From Spirochaetota bacterium (GTDB lineage: Bacteria; Spirochaetota; UBA4802; JAGODF01): a stretch of DNA of 35,899 bases. Shown here in pieces: positions 7,579 to 16,040 of this stretch. The stretch lies in the NCBI GenBank assembly GCA_026419015.1, contig JAOAAF010000020.1, positions 1 through 35,899 of the forward strand, read 5' to 3'. Below the pieces are notes generated by a model. The model had not been told where the DNA came from. It saw nothing but the letters and a program-made list of their open reading frames with translations, and did not search any database. Both the position numbers and the translations under genes were made by a program. Positions within the stretch are counted from its first letter, which is position 1; each line of letters starts with the position of its first letter.

Positions 7579-10007
7579 TTTTTTTCGAGCAAATTTACAA
7601 TTCCTTGGATTTTATCGGCATCGGGGTGATTTGGACGAAGCGCCAGCACTTTTTTGAAATGGTAGAGGGCTTTTTCATTGTTGTTGAACTTGCGATAATA
7701 AAGCATCCCGAGCTCTTCGTGCGCTGCATGCATCTTTTCATCAATCTGTACAGCGCGTTCAAACGAACGCACTGCTTCGCCAAAATCCCCCTTATCTCGT
7801 TGAGCAATCCCTAAGAAAAAATGAGTTTTCGAATCAGTTGGTTTTAAGCTAATGGCAATTTTATATTCTTCAATCGCATTGTCGTATTGTTTCATTTCTC
7901 GATACGCATCGGCAAGATTAAAATGCGCTTCAAACGAGCGCGGGCTGTTTGCAGTCGCATTGCGGTAAAGTTCTATTGCTTGTTCGTGGAGCCGATTTTT
8001 TTTATAAATATTGCCAAGATTAATATATGCTTTGGGTTCACGTGGGTTTGATGCGATGGCTTTTTTGTAATATTCAATTGCGTTATTATCATCGCCCATC
8101 CCATAGTACGCGTTACCGAGTTCGTACAGCGCTGCATAATCGCTTTCTTTGATTTCGAGTACCCGATTAAACGATGTGATAGCTTTTGAATATTCGTGTT
8201 TTTGCGAATACAAAAGTCCTAAATTGAAATGAGCCTGATAGTGGGTAGGGTCGTATTCTATTGCTTTGTTGTAAAAGTCGATGGCATTGTTGTATGACTT
8301 CATCGCATGATATGTATCGCCAATTCGAAAAAGGGTATCGGCGTTTTTGGGGCGCAGTTCATTATCTTTTGAAAAGTATTGCAAAGCCATCTCGTAATTT
8401 TTGCTTTGTTGGTAAATATCCCCTAAATTATAATATGCACGGAAGTAGGATGGATCTTGTGCAATAGTAGTCTTTAAATCCTTAATTGCCTTTTCGCGGT
8501 CGTGCATTTTGTAATAGGTAAGCCCTCTCGAATAATATGCTTTTGGAAATTGCGGGCGAAGCTCAATCGCTTTGCTGAAATGTTTCAATGCATCGCCATA
8601 TCGTTCTGCCTGATAGTGGATAAGTCCGAGGCGGTAGTGCGCATCGGCATTGTGTGGATTTGCAAGAATCGAATTTTTAAAAGATTTCTCTGCATCGGAA
8701 TCCATTTTATTATGATAGTAAATTCTTCCCATCCAGTAATGGGAGTGATCGTCAGCAGGATCTAATTCCACTGCCTTTTTGTATGCGTTAACTGCATCAT
8801 CGTATCTGTTTTCTTTGCGGTATTTATCGCCCAAAGCTCGCCAGTTTATCGCTTCCTCATTGTTTTTTCTTGTGGGTTTTTTCGCACTGTCTATCCCCGC
8901 GCTTTCATCAGATAGCGTTTCGGTTCGTGTATCCTTTAATGCCGTTGCAATGGATGCATCTCCAGGTTTCCCCACTGCGGCCCGCTTTTCGGTAATTGAG
9001 CTTTCCTTCGATGAGCGGTCACCACTTGCAAATTCGCTTTCAGGTGGTTGCCCCTTTTGTTTTTTTAATTCAGCAATGGACTTTCTATATTTTTCTTGCA
9101 AATGTCGATCGCGGTTATAACCAAGCGCAGTGCCATAGTATTTCGCAGCGTTTTCATAATCGCCTTGTTTTGCGCTCAAATCTCCTAAGCGCTCTGCTGC
9201 ATACGCATCGGTTGGATCGAGCGCAAGCGCTGTGCGAAATGCTTCTTTTGCTCCATCAGGATTGTTAAGCCGAATTTGCGCTTCGCCAATGCCGTGATGG
9301 TATTTCCCTTTTTTGGCGTCAATGCGTGCTGCTTTCTTGAAATGTTCAAGCGCCATGCCAAATTGGTTGCGATTAAAATAAAGATTGCCAAGGTTATAAT
9401 ATCCTTCGGGATCATTGGGATTTGCCTTTATCCCTTCACGGATGATCGAGAGAGCACCTTTTTCGTCATTTTTTTTGAGTTTCTGTTTCGCAATATTCCA
9501 ATAGCTTTCCTGATCTTTGGGGGCAACTTTTTTTGCGAGAAGATATTCTTTCAACGCTTTGATTTCTTCTTCTCGTTGATCGTACACATTGCCTAATTTG
9601 TTATAGGCTTTTGGGAGAGTCGGTTGTACTTTTTTCGCAAGCGAGAAAATGCGAATCGCGTTATCGTAATCTCCTTTCAGCGCGTAGGCATGACCAAGCT
9701 CATTGAGCGCTCCATAATGATGTGGGTGTAGTTTCAATGCTTTGCTGTAATATTCAATTGCGCGATCGAGATCACCGAGCGATTTATACAAATCGCCTAG
9801 CCGAACGAGGATGTCGACATTCGATGGATCTGTTGCGAGAAGTTCTTCATATAAGGCAATTTGTTTGAGGCGCATGTCGGGTATTTGAATATCCCTCTGA
9901 CGAAAATAGGAAATTCCAAAGTAGAGTAACACGATACATCCAATGACAATTGCTGCCACGAGAAGGTATTTGCGGATATTGCTTTCGTTGTAATATCGTG
10001 CCATCAT
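7575..10007 (-). CDS. Large membrane-anchored TPR repeat protein
   Basis: An 810-residue protein. One transmembrane helix lies at residues about 13-34, just after a short cytoplasmic N-terminus, so the rest is probably periplasmic. Two arrays of 34-residue tetratricopeptide repeats (about 44-312 and 387-800) have the usual consensus (W/Y at 4, L-G at 7-8, Y at 11, A-x-x-x-Y/F near 20-24, A at 27, P at 32). They are separated by a charged, Ser/Lys/Glu-rich linker (about 313-386) with no repeats. TPR arrays are protein-binding scaffolds. A strong AGGAGG precedes the double ATG and overlaps the stop of the upstream TPR gene. The next gene overlaps by 4 bases. The partner proteins cannot be read from sequence. 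Confidence 0.92.
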   Translation of the reverse strand: MMARYYNESNIRKYLLVAAIVIGCIVLLYFGISYFRQRDIQIPDMRLKQIALYEELLATDPSNVDILVRLGDLYKSLGDLDRAIEYYSKALKLHPHHYGALNELGHAYALKGDYDNAIRIFSLAKKVQPTLPKAYNKLGNVYDQREEEIKALKEYLLAKKVAPKDQESYWNIAKQKLKKNDEKGALSIIREGIKANPNDPEGYYNLGNLYFNRNQFGMALEHFKKAARIDAKKGKYHHGIGEAQIRLNNPDGAKEAFRTALALDPTDAYAAERLGDLSAKQGDYENAAKYYGTALGYNRDRHLQEKYRKSIAELKKQKGQPPESEFASGDRSSKESSITEKRAAVGKPGDASIATALKDTRTETLSDESAGIDSAKKPTRKNNEEAINWRALGDKYRKENRYDDAVNAYKKAVELDPADDHSHYWMGRIYYHNKMDSDAEKSFKNSILANPHNADAHYRLGLIHYQAERYGDALKHFSKAIELRPQFPKAYYSRGLTYYKMHDREKAIKDLKTTIAQDPSYFRAYYNLGDIYQQSKNYEMALQYFSKDNELRPKNADTLFRIGDTYHAMKSYNNAIDFYNKAIEYDPTHYQAHFNLGLLYSQKHEYSKAITSFNRVLEIKESDYAALYELGNAYYGMGDDNNAIEYYKKAIASNPREPKAYINLGNIYKKNRLHEQAIELYRNATANSPRSFEAHFNLADAYREMKQYDNAIEEYKIAISLKPTDSKTHFFLGIAQRDKGDFGEAVRSFERAVQIDEKMHAAHEELGMLYYRKFNNNEKALYHFKKVLALRPNHPDADKIQGIVNLLEKK

Positions 10008-10013
10008 TGCCTC

Positions 10014-10736
10014 CTAATTTTGGAGAGAGTCGTCACGTTCAATGTCTTCAATTTTTTGTTGGCTTTTTTTCGATTCGTGATCTGCTTTTTGACTTTTTGC
10101 TTCGTGATCTTTACTATGGAGAATCATCCCACCCAGATGCAACGCCTCTTCAATCGATATATCGCTTCCAAGCGGTGGGAGGTGAAAATTCGGATCTTTC
10201 AGAAGCTCGATTGCACGTCGGATTTTTTCGTATTGGGGATCCTCAGGCGCAAGTCGCAGGTATGTTTCCCAACTTTTAATGGTGTTTTCTTTATCTCGAA
10301 AAAGCATTAAATAGGTAAGTCCAATATGGTAATGTGCATATGTTATTTTTGGGTCGAGCGCGATGCTTTTTTGGTAATTTTCAATGGCCAGTGGTCCCAT
10401 TTTTTTATAATAATAAATTTGTCCAAGGCGAAAGTAATTTTCCGCATTCTGTGACTCAATATCGAGCGCTTTACGGTAAAATTGAAGTGCGCTGTCGTAT
10501 TGCTTTTTTATGAGTAAAATATCGCCGAGGTAGCTATATGCAAGATGATTCTCTGGATTTTTTTTTAAGGATTCTCTCAAAAGCAGTTCGGCCATTTCAA
10601 ATTTACGCTGAAAAAAGTATTTTACAGCTTTTTTAAATGTCTCATCGCTTTCAGCACCCGCAGTAATGCTAATACCACTGAATAATGAAATTATTAACAA
10701 AAAATTAAATAATTTGAGAAATTTAATCTTTTTCAT
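10014..10736 (-). CDS. Secreted TPR repeat protein
   Basis: From the ATG at 10736 the product is 240 residues. It has a signal peptide of basic start (M-K-K-I-K-F), hydrophobic core 'LLIISLFSGISITAGA' and probable cleavage after A-G-A. Upstream in-frame ATGs at 10769 and 10802 would put 11-22 residues in front of the leader. None has a clear ribosome binding site, so this start rests on leader shape. Four or so TPR units follow (about residues 32-165). The C-terminal 60 residues are charged and low in complexity (Lys, Ser, Asp, Glu, His). It is the first gene of the TPR operon, 6 bases before the large TPR gene, and probably works in the same periplasmic complex. Confidence 0.88.
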   Translation of the reverse strand: MKKIKFLKLFNFLLIISLFSGISITAGAESDETFKKAVKYFFQRKFEMAELLLRESLKKNPENHLAYSYLGDILLIKKQYDSALQFYRKALDIESQNAENYFRLGQIYYYKKMGPLAIENYQKSIALDPKITYAHYHIGLTYLMLFRDKENTIKSWETYLRLAPEDPQYEKIRRAIELLKDPNFHLPPLGSDISIEEALHLGGMILHSKDHEAKSQKADHESKKSQQKIEDIERDDSLQN

Positions 10737-10820
10737 GCGGAAATAATGCAATGACAATAAAAAACTCATTTTTTTTGCAGCGAACGCATTGATTTTTTGC
10801 ATTTTCGTTTTGGCGCAAAT

Positions 10821-10841
10821 GTATTATTATATAAATAATAC
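10821..10841. repeat. Inverted repeat GTATTATT-5-AATAATAC in divergent promoter region
   Basis: Two exact 8-base arms (10821-10828 and 10834-10841) flank a 5-base ATATA centre. It lies between the TPR operon (minus) and the MCE operon (plus), where both promoters should be. It has the shape of a small operator. It may be chance in AT-rich DNA. Confidence 0.4.
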
Positions 10842-10863
10842 GATATACTCATAAATTCGTCAA

Positions 10864-10892
10864 AATAAAAATTGAAGAATACAATTTTTATT
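10864..10892 (+). repeat. Hairpin-forming inverted repeat, 11-bp arms, ahead of the MCE operon
   Basis: AATAAAAATTG at 10864-10874 is the exact reverse complement of 10882-10892, with a 7-base loop. It sits 56 bases before the likely start of the first gene of the MCE-type operon, possibly in its leader RNA. The stem is almost wholly A/T, so hairpin stability is modest; an operator is the alternative. Confidence 0.45.
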
Positions 10893-10947
10893 GAAACATT
10901 TAAACTATATCGAGAAGATGTTTCAATACAAATGGATGAAATCTGAA

Positions 10948-12039
10948 ATGGGGAATATACAGACATTCAAAGCAGCACTTTTTTCGATCCTTGTAATTTC
11001 AATTTCTGTATTTAGCATATGCTCACCGCGGGTTGAACCTATGGGCCTTTTTGCGCCTTCACGGCTCAATCACGTTATCGGTCAGGATGGCGTTGCACCC
11101 ATTCCGTTTCGGGAAAACCTTCTGCTTTGGAGTTTCGGCGATACGATCATCGGCAAATGGAAAAATGATATTTTAACTTATGAATTTCGTGAAAAAGCAA
11201 TCGTAGAAGAAATGTTGCCTAACTCTCTTGGATTTACGACTCACATAACAAAAGACTCAATTGCAAATCTGAAATTTGAGTACTATCGCGAAGATGGGAA
11301 AATTGTTCCCTTCCTTCGCCTCGCACCAGGAGAAAACCCGTATCGCATTCGATTATGGGCATTGGATGGAATACGATTGCAGAATCGCGTGTATGTGTTT
11401 TATGTGAAGATTCGCATCGATGAACCTGGAAAACCATTTGCCTTTACGTCTCTCGGGACAGGTGTGGCACGGTGGGATGTTCCTCATGAATGGAAAAAGG
11501 GCATGAGAGTGCATTTTAAACGAAAGGATGGTATTTTTTCATCAAATGAACCAGTCTTTGGTGGAAGCGTATTCGAAAAAGATGGATTTTTGTTCATCAC
11601 AGGGCAAAAGACACATAACGATTTCAAATCGTACGGATATATTGCGCGAGTCCCAAAAGAATATATCGATGATCGGAGTAAGTATGAATTCTTCAGCACA
11701 GAAAAAACGTGGACATCAGATCTACAACGTGCACTTCCTCTTTTTGGAGATGTTGCAGGAGAATGGACGTTATCGTACAATCATGCTCTAAACGCCTATA
11801 TCGGTGTGTATTGCCGTTTTGGGAAAAATGAAATTGCGCTTGCGAAATTTTCAGATTTTAACGAATTAGTTTCATCCCCGGCCAAAACTGTATATAATCT
11901 TCCAGATCTGGATACAAAACGCGAATCCCATCAGTTTTATTACTCTGCGAAGGAAGTTTATTCGAATGGAAATGAAATATACGTGATATATATTAATCCG
12001 ATCGAATATCAGCCATACTTGGTGCGAATAAGGCTGTAA
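10948..12039 (+). CDS. DUF4185-like beta-propeller lipoprotein
   Basis: From the ATG at 10948 the product is 363 residues. It has a hydrophobic leader ending in V-F-S-I-C, an acceptable lipobox, so it is probably lipid-anchored. Other in-frame ATGs at 10918 and 10936 and a TTG at 10891 (inside a hairpin) are possible; no ribosome binding site decides. The body is rich in short strands with blade-like elements: 'GQDGVAPIPF', 'LLLWSFGDTIIG', 'PFAFTSLGTGVARW', 'YGYIARVP', 'EWTLSYNHALNAYIGVY', 'YVIYINP'. This layout resembles DUF4185 or glycosidase-like five-blade propellers, but I see no catalytic residues I can name. The stop is 3 bases before the next gene, placing it first in the MCE-type operon. 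Confidence 0.7.
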   Translation: MGNIQTFKAALFSILVISISVFSICSPRVEPMGLFAPSRLNHVIGQDGVAPIPFRENLLLWSFGDTIIGKWKNDILTYEFREKAIVEEMLPNSLGFTTHITKDSIANLKFEYYREDGKIVPFLRLAPGENPYRIRLWALDGIRLQNRVYVFYVKIRIDEPGKPFAFTSLGTGVARWDVPHEWKKGMRVHFKRKDGIFSSNEPVFGGSVFEKDGFLFITGQKTHNDFKSYGYIARVPKEYIDDRSKYEFFSTEKTWTSDLQRALPLFGDVAGEWTLSYNHALNAYIGVYCRFGKNEIALAKFSDFNELVSSPAKTVYNLPDLDTKRESHQFYYSAKEVYSNGNEIYVIYINPIEYQPYLVRIRL

Positions 12040-12042
12040 TTA

Positions 12043-13701
12043 ATGCGACCAATGCTTAACATGGTGGTGCGATTTATTTCGTTAGTGTTCATTGCGATTG
12101 CGATTTATTCAGAACGCCTCTATGCAACAAATATGCGTTCGTATGAATGGTGGTGGGTTTTTTACGAACATGACGAATCAGCGCATCGTACCCTAAAAAC
12201 GATCCGACCGTTTTACCTTTCCTCTGTTCCAGTTGAAGGGAAAGCATTTTATGCATCGCTTATGCCCCTAGTATGGTGGGCTTACGAAACGCCGCGGGAG
12301 TACCGGTGGAAATCGCTCATTGGGTTTGTGCAGTCAGTTGATTATGCGCATGCGGATGGGGTTCGGGATTACGATTTTGGCATTTTTCCGTTTTTGTTTT
12401 TTGGCACTTCACCGGATGAACGCGATCGGTATCTCATGGTGTGGCCATTTGGGGGAAGTGTAAAAGGCAAACTCGGACAGGATATAATCGCTGCATATCT
12501 ATTTCCCGGATTTTTGCTATTTTTCATATTCCCACCGACATTTCCGCCGACACTTTTGACGACCGCAGTGCTCATTGCGTCGTTTATTCCGTTATACGTT
12601 GAATATCAATCGAGAGATTACCAAGCGTGGGGAATATTGTGGCCGCTAGTTCAGCGTGGGAGAAGCAACACGCGAGATGATTTTCGAATACTGCCGTTTT
12701 ATGCGCACAATTATAAATACAATTCGTATGACAATTATTCTTTTTTATTTGTTATTAATTATAATAGAACTTTTCTTAACGATGATGAGCAGCGAACGTT
12801 TTTCTTATTTCCACTATTCGGGCGTAGGTGGAATCTCTCTGGAAAAGTAGAAAGCGCAACGCTTCTGTGGCCTTTTTTTTCTTGGGGATTTAATCGCGGA
12901 ACAGGAAGTTTTGAATTGAATTTTCCGTGGCCTTTTGTACAAATTCAACAGTCTCTGAATCCGCGCGTCTATAAACGCATCTTTTTCCCTTTTTATGGAG
13001 TTTATCGATTCGAAGAACGGGAAACGCTTTTCATCACACCTTTCTATTTTTCATTGAAGACAGAGAAAAAGAATTTTCGTTCGGAGTATCACATCGCCTC
13101 TTTGGTATTCTGGTATTTCACACGCGAATATTTGGATAAGCCTAGTCGGCAATATGGGAGCAGGTGGCGGTATATTAAGTTATGGCCGCTATTTCAATTT
13201 GAATCGGACGATAGGGGTAATGTTGCGTTCAATATGCTTTCGATTTTGCCATGGCGCGATCCCGATGGGTACGAGATGATGTATCAACCTTTTTGGACAT
13301 TATTTGAATATCGGCGTTTTCACGATGGAGAACAAAGAATGGGATTTTTTCTTCGGCTTTATTATCAGCGGTGGAATGAAAATTTTTTCGTGATGAAAAT
13401 TCCTTTCCTCTTCACGTATGAGAGCGAAAATGGGCAATTGCGCGAACTGTCATTTCTTTTATCTATGTTTTCGTATGGCCAGTTCGATGATGGATTTCGG
13501 TTCCGCTTTTTATGGATACCGTTTACACGTGGCAACCCGAAGAAAGGAAATCTACGCGTAGCGCGTGCTCCCAAAACGGTGAGCGACTATAATGAAGTCG
13601 CATCGTTATCAATGCGGCATAGATGGAACAATAATCCCTCATATGATTATGACAAAATGTTTTGTTCGGGACAATTCTATATTTCGTCACGGGTTTTTTA
13701 A
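12043..13701 (+). CDS. Exported protein with repeated W/F-P-F/L motifs, possible beta-barrel or envelope partner of the MCE transporter
   Basis: A 552-residue protein with an N-terminal signal peptide (hydrophobic residues 7-22, then 'YAT'). From residue 56 to about 492 it carries at least 15 short motifs of the form W/F/L/I-P-F/L-x-x, for example at 116, 134, 183, 200, 218, 256, 276, 296, 315, 332, 381, 402, 416, 453 and 492. They are spaced some 15-50 residues apart and alternate with polar, charged, Arg- and Asp-rich turns. Aromatic residues are very frequent. A long hydrophobic stretch lies at about 147-187. This looks like a repeated strand-turn-strand protein, either an outer-membrane barrel or a periplasmic beta structure. 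I do not recognise a named family. It is separated by 3 bases from each neighbour, between the propeller lipoprotein and mlaE. Confidence 0.8.
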   Translation: MRPMLNMVVRFISLVFIAIAIYSERLYATNMRSYEWWWVFYEHDESAHRTLKTIRPFYLSSVPVEGKAFYASLMPLVWWAYETPREYRWKSLIGFVQSVDYAHADGVRDYDFGIFPFLFFGTSPDERDRYLMVWPFGGSVKGKLGQDIIAAYLFPGFLLFFIFPPTFPPTLLTTAVLIASFIPLYVEYQSRDYQAWGILWPLVQRGRSNTRDDFRILPFYAHNYKYNSYDNYSFLFVINYNRTFLNDDEQRTFFLFPLFGRRWNLSGKVESATLLWPFFSWGFNRGTGSFELNFPWPFVQIQQSLNPRVYKRIFFPFYGVYRFEERETLFITPFYFSLKTEKKNFRSEYHIASLVFWYFTREYLDKPSRQYGSRWRYIKLWPLFQFESDDRGNVAFNMLSILPWRDPDGYEMMYQPFWTLFEYRRFHDGEQRMGFFLRLYYQRWNENFFVMKIPFLFTYESENGQLRELSFLLSMFSYGQFDDGFRFRFLWIPFTRGNPKKGNLRVARAPKTVSDYNEVASLSMRHRWNNNPSYDYDKMFCSGQFYISSRVF

Positions 13702-13704
13702 ACG

Positions 13705-14514
13705 ATGAATATGAAATTTATTAAACCAATTTATGAGACGTTCGAGTATGTAGGAAAAAATATATTGCTAGGGTTGTACGATGCGGGATATATACTTTTG
13801 ATTTTTTTTCAATCAGTATATTTTTCTAAGGATGTTTTTCGCCGATGGCGAGAAATTGTGAAACAAATGTACATTGCTGGTGTGAAAAGCTTTTTGGTAA
13901 GTTCTATCGTTTCATTTTTTACGGGCATGGTGCTTGCATTGCAGACGGGTATTGAGCTTATGGCATTCCAGCAGGAAGCGCTCGTTGGCGACTTGGTAAT
14001 TACCGTAATGACGCGAGAAATGGGTCCATTTACTTCAGCATTGGTCCTTACTGCATCGGTAGGTTCTGCAATGGCTGCAGAGATTGGTACCATGAAAGTT
14101 TCTGAAGAAATCGATGCGCTTGAAATGATGGCAATTCATCCTGTAAGCTTTCTTGTGATGCCGCGCGTTGTTGCGCTTTCGATCATGTTGCCTGTAGTGA
14201 CAATCTACTCGGTGGTAATGGGCACTGTAGGCGGTGCGATTGTCGCAAATTTTCAACTCTTAGTTCCTTACGATGTATATTATTATCATGTATTGGATAC
14301 TCTTCGATTTAAGGCAACCTATGTGGGAATGCTTAAATCGTATATATTTGGCATTATGATTTCGAGCATAAGTTGTGCCCGTGGGCTTCAGGCGAAAAAC
14401 GGCGCAATTGGTGTTGGACAGGCTGTGCGGTCATCGGTGGTGATTTCGTTTTTAATGGTTTTGATTGTTGGATATTTTATCACTGCACTATTCTATGGGA
14501 AAGTCCATGATTGA
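13705..14514 (+). CDS. mlaE: MlaE-type permease of an MCE lipid ABC transporter
   Basis: A 269-residue inner-membrane protein of the MlaE/YrbE family, normal length. Visible family features are G-M-V-L-A-L-Q-T-G near residue 72, 'TREMGPFTSALVLTASVGSAMAAEIGTMKVSEEIDAL' (given only as the recognised EIG...EEIDAL core) and H-P-V-x-F-L-V-M-P-R-V-V-A. Several membrane segments follow and the C-terminus ends just after one. In Mla-like systems two copies form the channel under a ring of MCE proteins and move phospholipids between the inner and outer membranes. No ribosome binding site is seen; it begins 3 bases after the W-P-F repeat gene and overlaps mlaF by 8 bases, pointing to translational coupling. 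Confidence 0.95.
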   Translation: MNMKFIKPIYETFEYVGKNILLGLYDAGYILLIFFQSVYFSKDVFRRWREIVKQMYIAGVKSFLVSSIVSFFTGMVLALQTGIELMAFQQEALVGDLVITVMTREMGPFTSALVLTASVGSAMAAEIGTMKVSEEIDALEMMAIHPVSFLVMPRVVALSIMLPVVTIYSVVMGTVGGAIVANFQLLVPYDVYYYHVLDTLRFKATYVGMLKSYIFGIMISSISCARGLQAKNGAIGVGQAVRSSVVISFLMVLIVGYFITALFYGKVHD

Positions 14515-15253
14515 ACTCGTAAACGTAAAAAAGAAGTTTGATGGAAAGATTGTTTTAAACGGTGTTTCATTTAAAGTAGAAAGAGGTGAAACGTTTGTGA
14601 TAATTGGACAATCGGGAACAGGGAAAACCGTTACCCTTCGGCATATTGCTGGCTTGGTCGATCCCGATGAAGGTCATGTGCTCATCGATGGGGTGCGAAT
14701 GGATTATGCCGATGCAAACACAAAAACAACATTGCGGGAAAAGATGGGGATAGTATTTCAATCGGGTGCTCTCATTAACTGGATGACAGTAGAGGAAAAC
14801 ATCGCATTGCCACTTATTGAAAGTAGGAAGTATTCAAAAAATAAAATCGAGGAAATCGTAAATTATTATCTTCGAATTTTACAGCTCACGGATGCGAGAA
14901 ATAAAATGCCAGCCGAAATTAGCGGGGGAATGAAAAAACGCGCTGCGCTTGCAAGAGTTCTTGTTCGAAATCCGGAAATCATTTTGTACGATGAACCGAC
15001 TGCTGGACTTGATCCAGTAATGTCGCGCATGATCGATGAACTCGTGCGACAGATGCAACGCGATTTTGGTGTCACATCAGTGGTGGTAACGCACGAAATG
15101 CAAAGCGCGTATTACATTGCTGATCGAATTGCAATGTTATATAAAGGAGAGCTAATTGCATGCGATGTTCCAGAAAATATAAAAAGTTCGAAAAACCCAA
15201 TCGTTCAACAATTCATTACAGGTTCAATTGAAGGACCAATCGAGGTGCAGTAA
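14507..15253 (+). CDS. mlaF: MlaF-type ATPase of an MCE lipid ABC transporter
   Basis: A 248-residue ABC ATPase from the ATG at 14507, which gives the family N-terminus M-I-E-L-V-N-V. A longer in-frame start at 14465 lies inside mlaE and is less likely. Motifs are Walker A G-Q-S-G-T-G-K-T (34-41), Q-loop F-Q-S-G-A-L (84-89, Q85), signature I-S-G-G-M-K-K-R (138-145), Walker B I-L-Y-D-E-P-T (159-165) and switch H196. The S-G-G-M-K-K-R signature is typical of the MlaF/MceG group. It powers the MlaE-like permease at the inner membrane. The start overlaps mlaE by 8 bases. No MlaB-like STAS partner is adjacent. Confidence 0.95.
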   Translation: MIELVNVKKKFDGKIVLNGVSFKVERGETFVIIGQSGTGKTVTLRHIAGLVDPDEGHVLIDGVRMDYADANTKTTLREKMGIVFQSGALINWMTVEENIALPLIESRKYSKNKIEEIVNYYLRILQLTDARNKMPAEISGGMKKRAALARVLVRNPEIILYDEPTAGLDPVMSRMIDELVRQMQRDFGVTSVVVTHEMQSAYYIADRIAMLYKGELIACDVPENIKSSKNPIVQQFITGSIEGPIEVQ

Positions 15254-15342
15254 AATTATTTTCGCCTTGACATCGCACGAAACTTTTACTTTGGTACTTT
15301 TTAGGTATAAACTTACTTTTCCGTAAGAGGCAAAAAAGGAAC

Positions 15343-15996
15343 ATGAAACGTGAAGTAATTGTGGGAATCTTCTTTTTTGTTGCGATGGCAATTTTAGGAT
15401 ATTACACTATCATTATGACCGGAGGGCTTTTTGAGAGGCCTGAAGAATATTATATGACGGTACGTTTTCCATATGTCGGTGGCCTGAACACAAAAACAAA
15501 AGTACGGGTAAATGGAGTAGTTGCCGGTGAAGTTCATTCTATCAGTTTAGATGAGAATAATATGGTGGTAGTTGTCTTAAAAATGAATAAACGATTTCGG
15601 CTGTATGCAAATTATCAAATTATTATTCAAAGCGAAGGGGCATTGGGCCTTCGGTTTGTAAGCATTCTTCCTGGCAGTCGCATGGTGAACAATCAATTGG
15701 TGGAAGAAATCCAAGATTACACAAATCTCGAAGGACGGGCGATTTCCGATACTCTTGCGCTCGTATCTGAACTCATCGCAGAAAATCGGGAAAATGTGTA
15801 TGTTACAATAAAAAATATACGAGAAGTTGTAGAAAAAATTAATAAAGGACATGGAACGCTTGGGAAGCTTATAAACGAAGGGAAGGTACACGATTCAACC
15901 GAAGGGCTTATTCGCGAATTGCGCGATGCAATTGAAGATACCAGAGAGCAAGCACCGGTGACAAGTTTTATCCGTGCTGCTCTCACTGCATTTTAA
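15343..15996 (+). CDS. mlaD: MlaD-type MCE domain substrate-binding protein
   Basis: A 217-residue protein with one N-terminal membrane anchor (residues 5-25) and a single MCE domain at about 38-115. The domain shows V-R-F-P-Y-V-G-G-L-x-x-x-T-K-V-R-V-N-G-V-V-A-G-E-V and the later E-G-A-L-G-L-R-F-V-S-I-L-P-G. The C-terminal 100 residues are helical and charged, as in proteins that form hexameric rings with a helical extension. The protein would receive lipids at the periplasmic face of MlaE. AGGAA precedes the ATG. An 89-base gap separates it from mlaF; a TTGACA at 15267-15272 lies there but lacks a convincing -10, so it is probably still in the operon. Confidence 0.93.
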   Translation: MKREVIVGIFFFVAMAILGYYTIIMTGGLFERPEEYYMTVRFPYVGGLNTKTKVRVNGVVAGEVHSISLDENNMVVVVLKMNKRFRLYANYQIIIQSEGALGLRFVSILPGSRMVNNQLVEEIQDYTNLEGRAISDTLALVSELIAENRENVYVTIKNIREVVEKINKGHGTLGKLINEGKVHDSTEGLIRELRDAIEDTREQAPVTSFIRAALTAF

Positions 15997-16040
15997 TTTC
16001 ATTGCAAAAATCAATATGTGATAGGAAAAGGGGCATAACC

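Noticed and set aside
15267-15296. Promoter between mlaF and mlaD based on TTGACA at 15267
   Set aside because: No acceptable -10 lies 15-19 bases downstream, so the element is not convincing.
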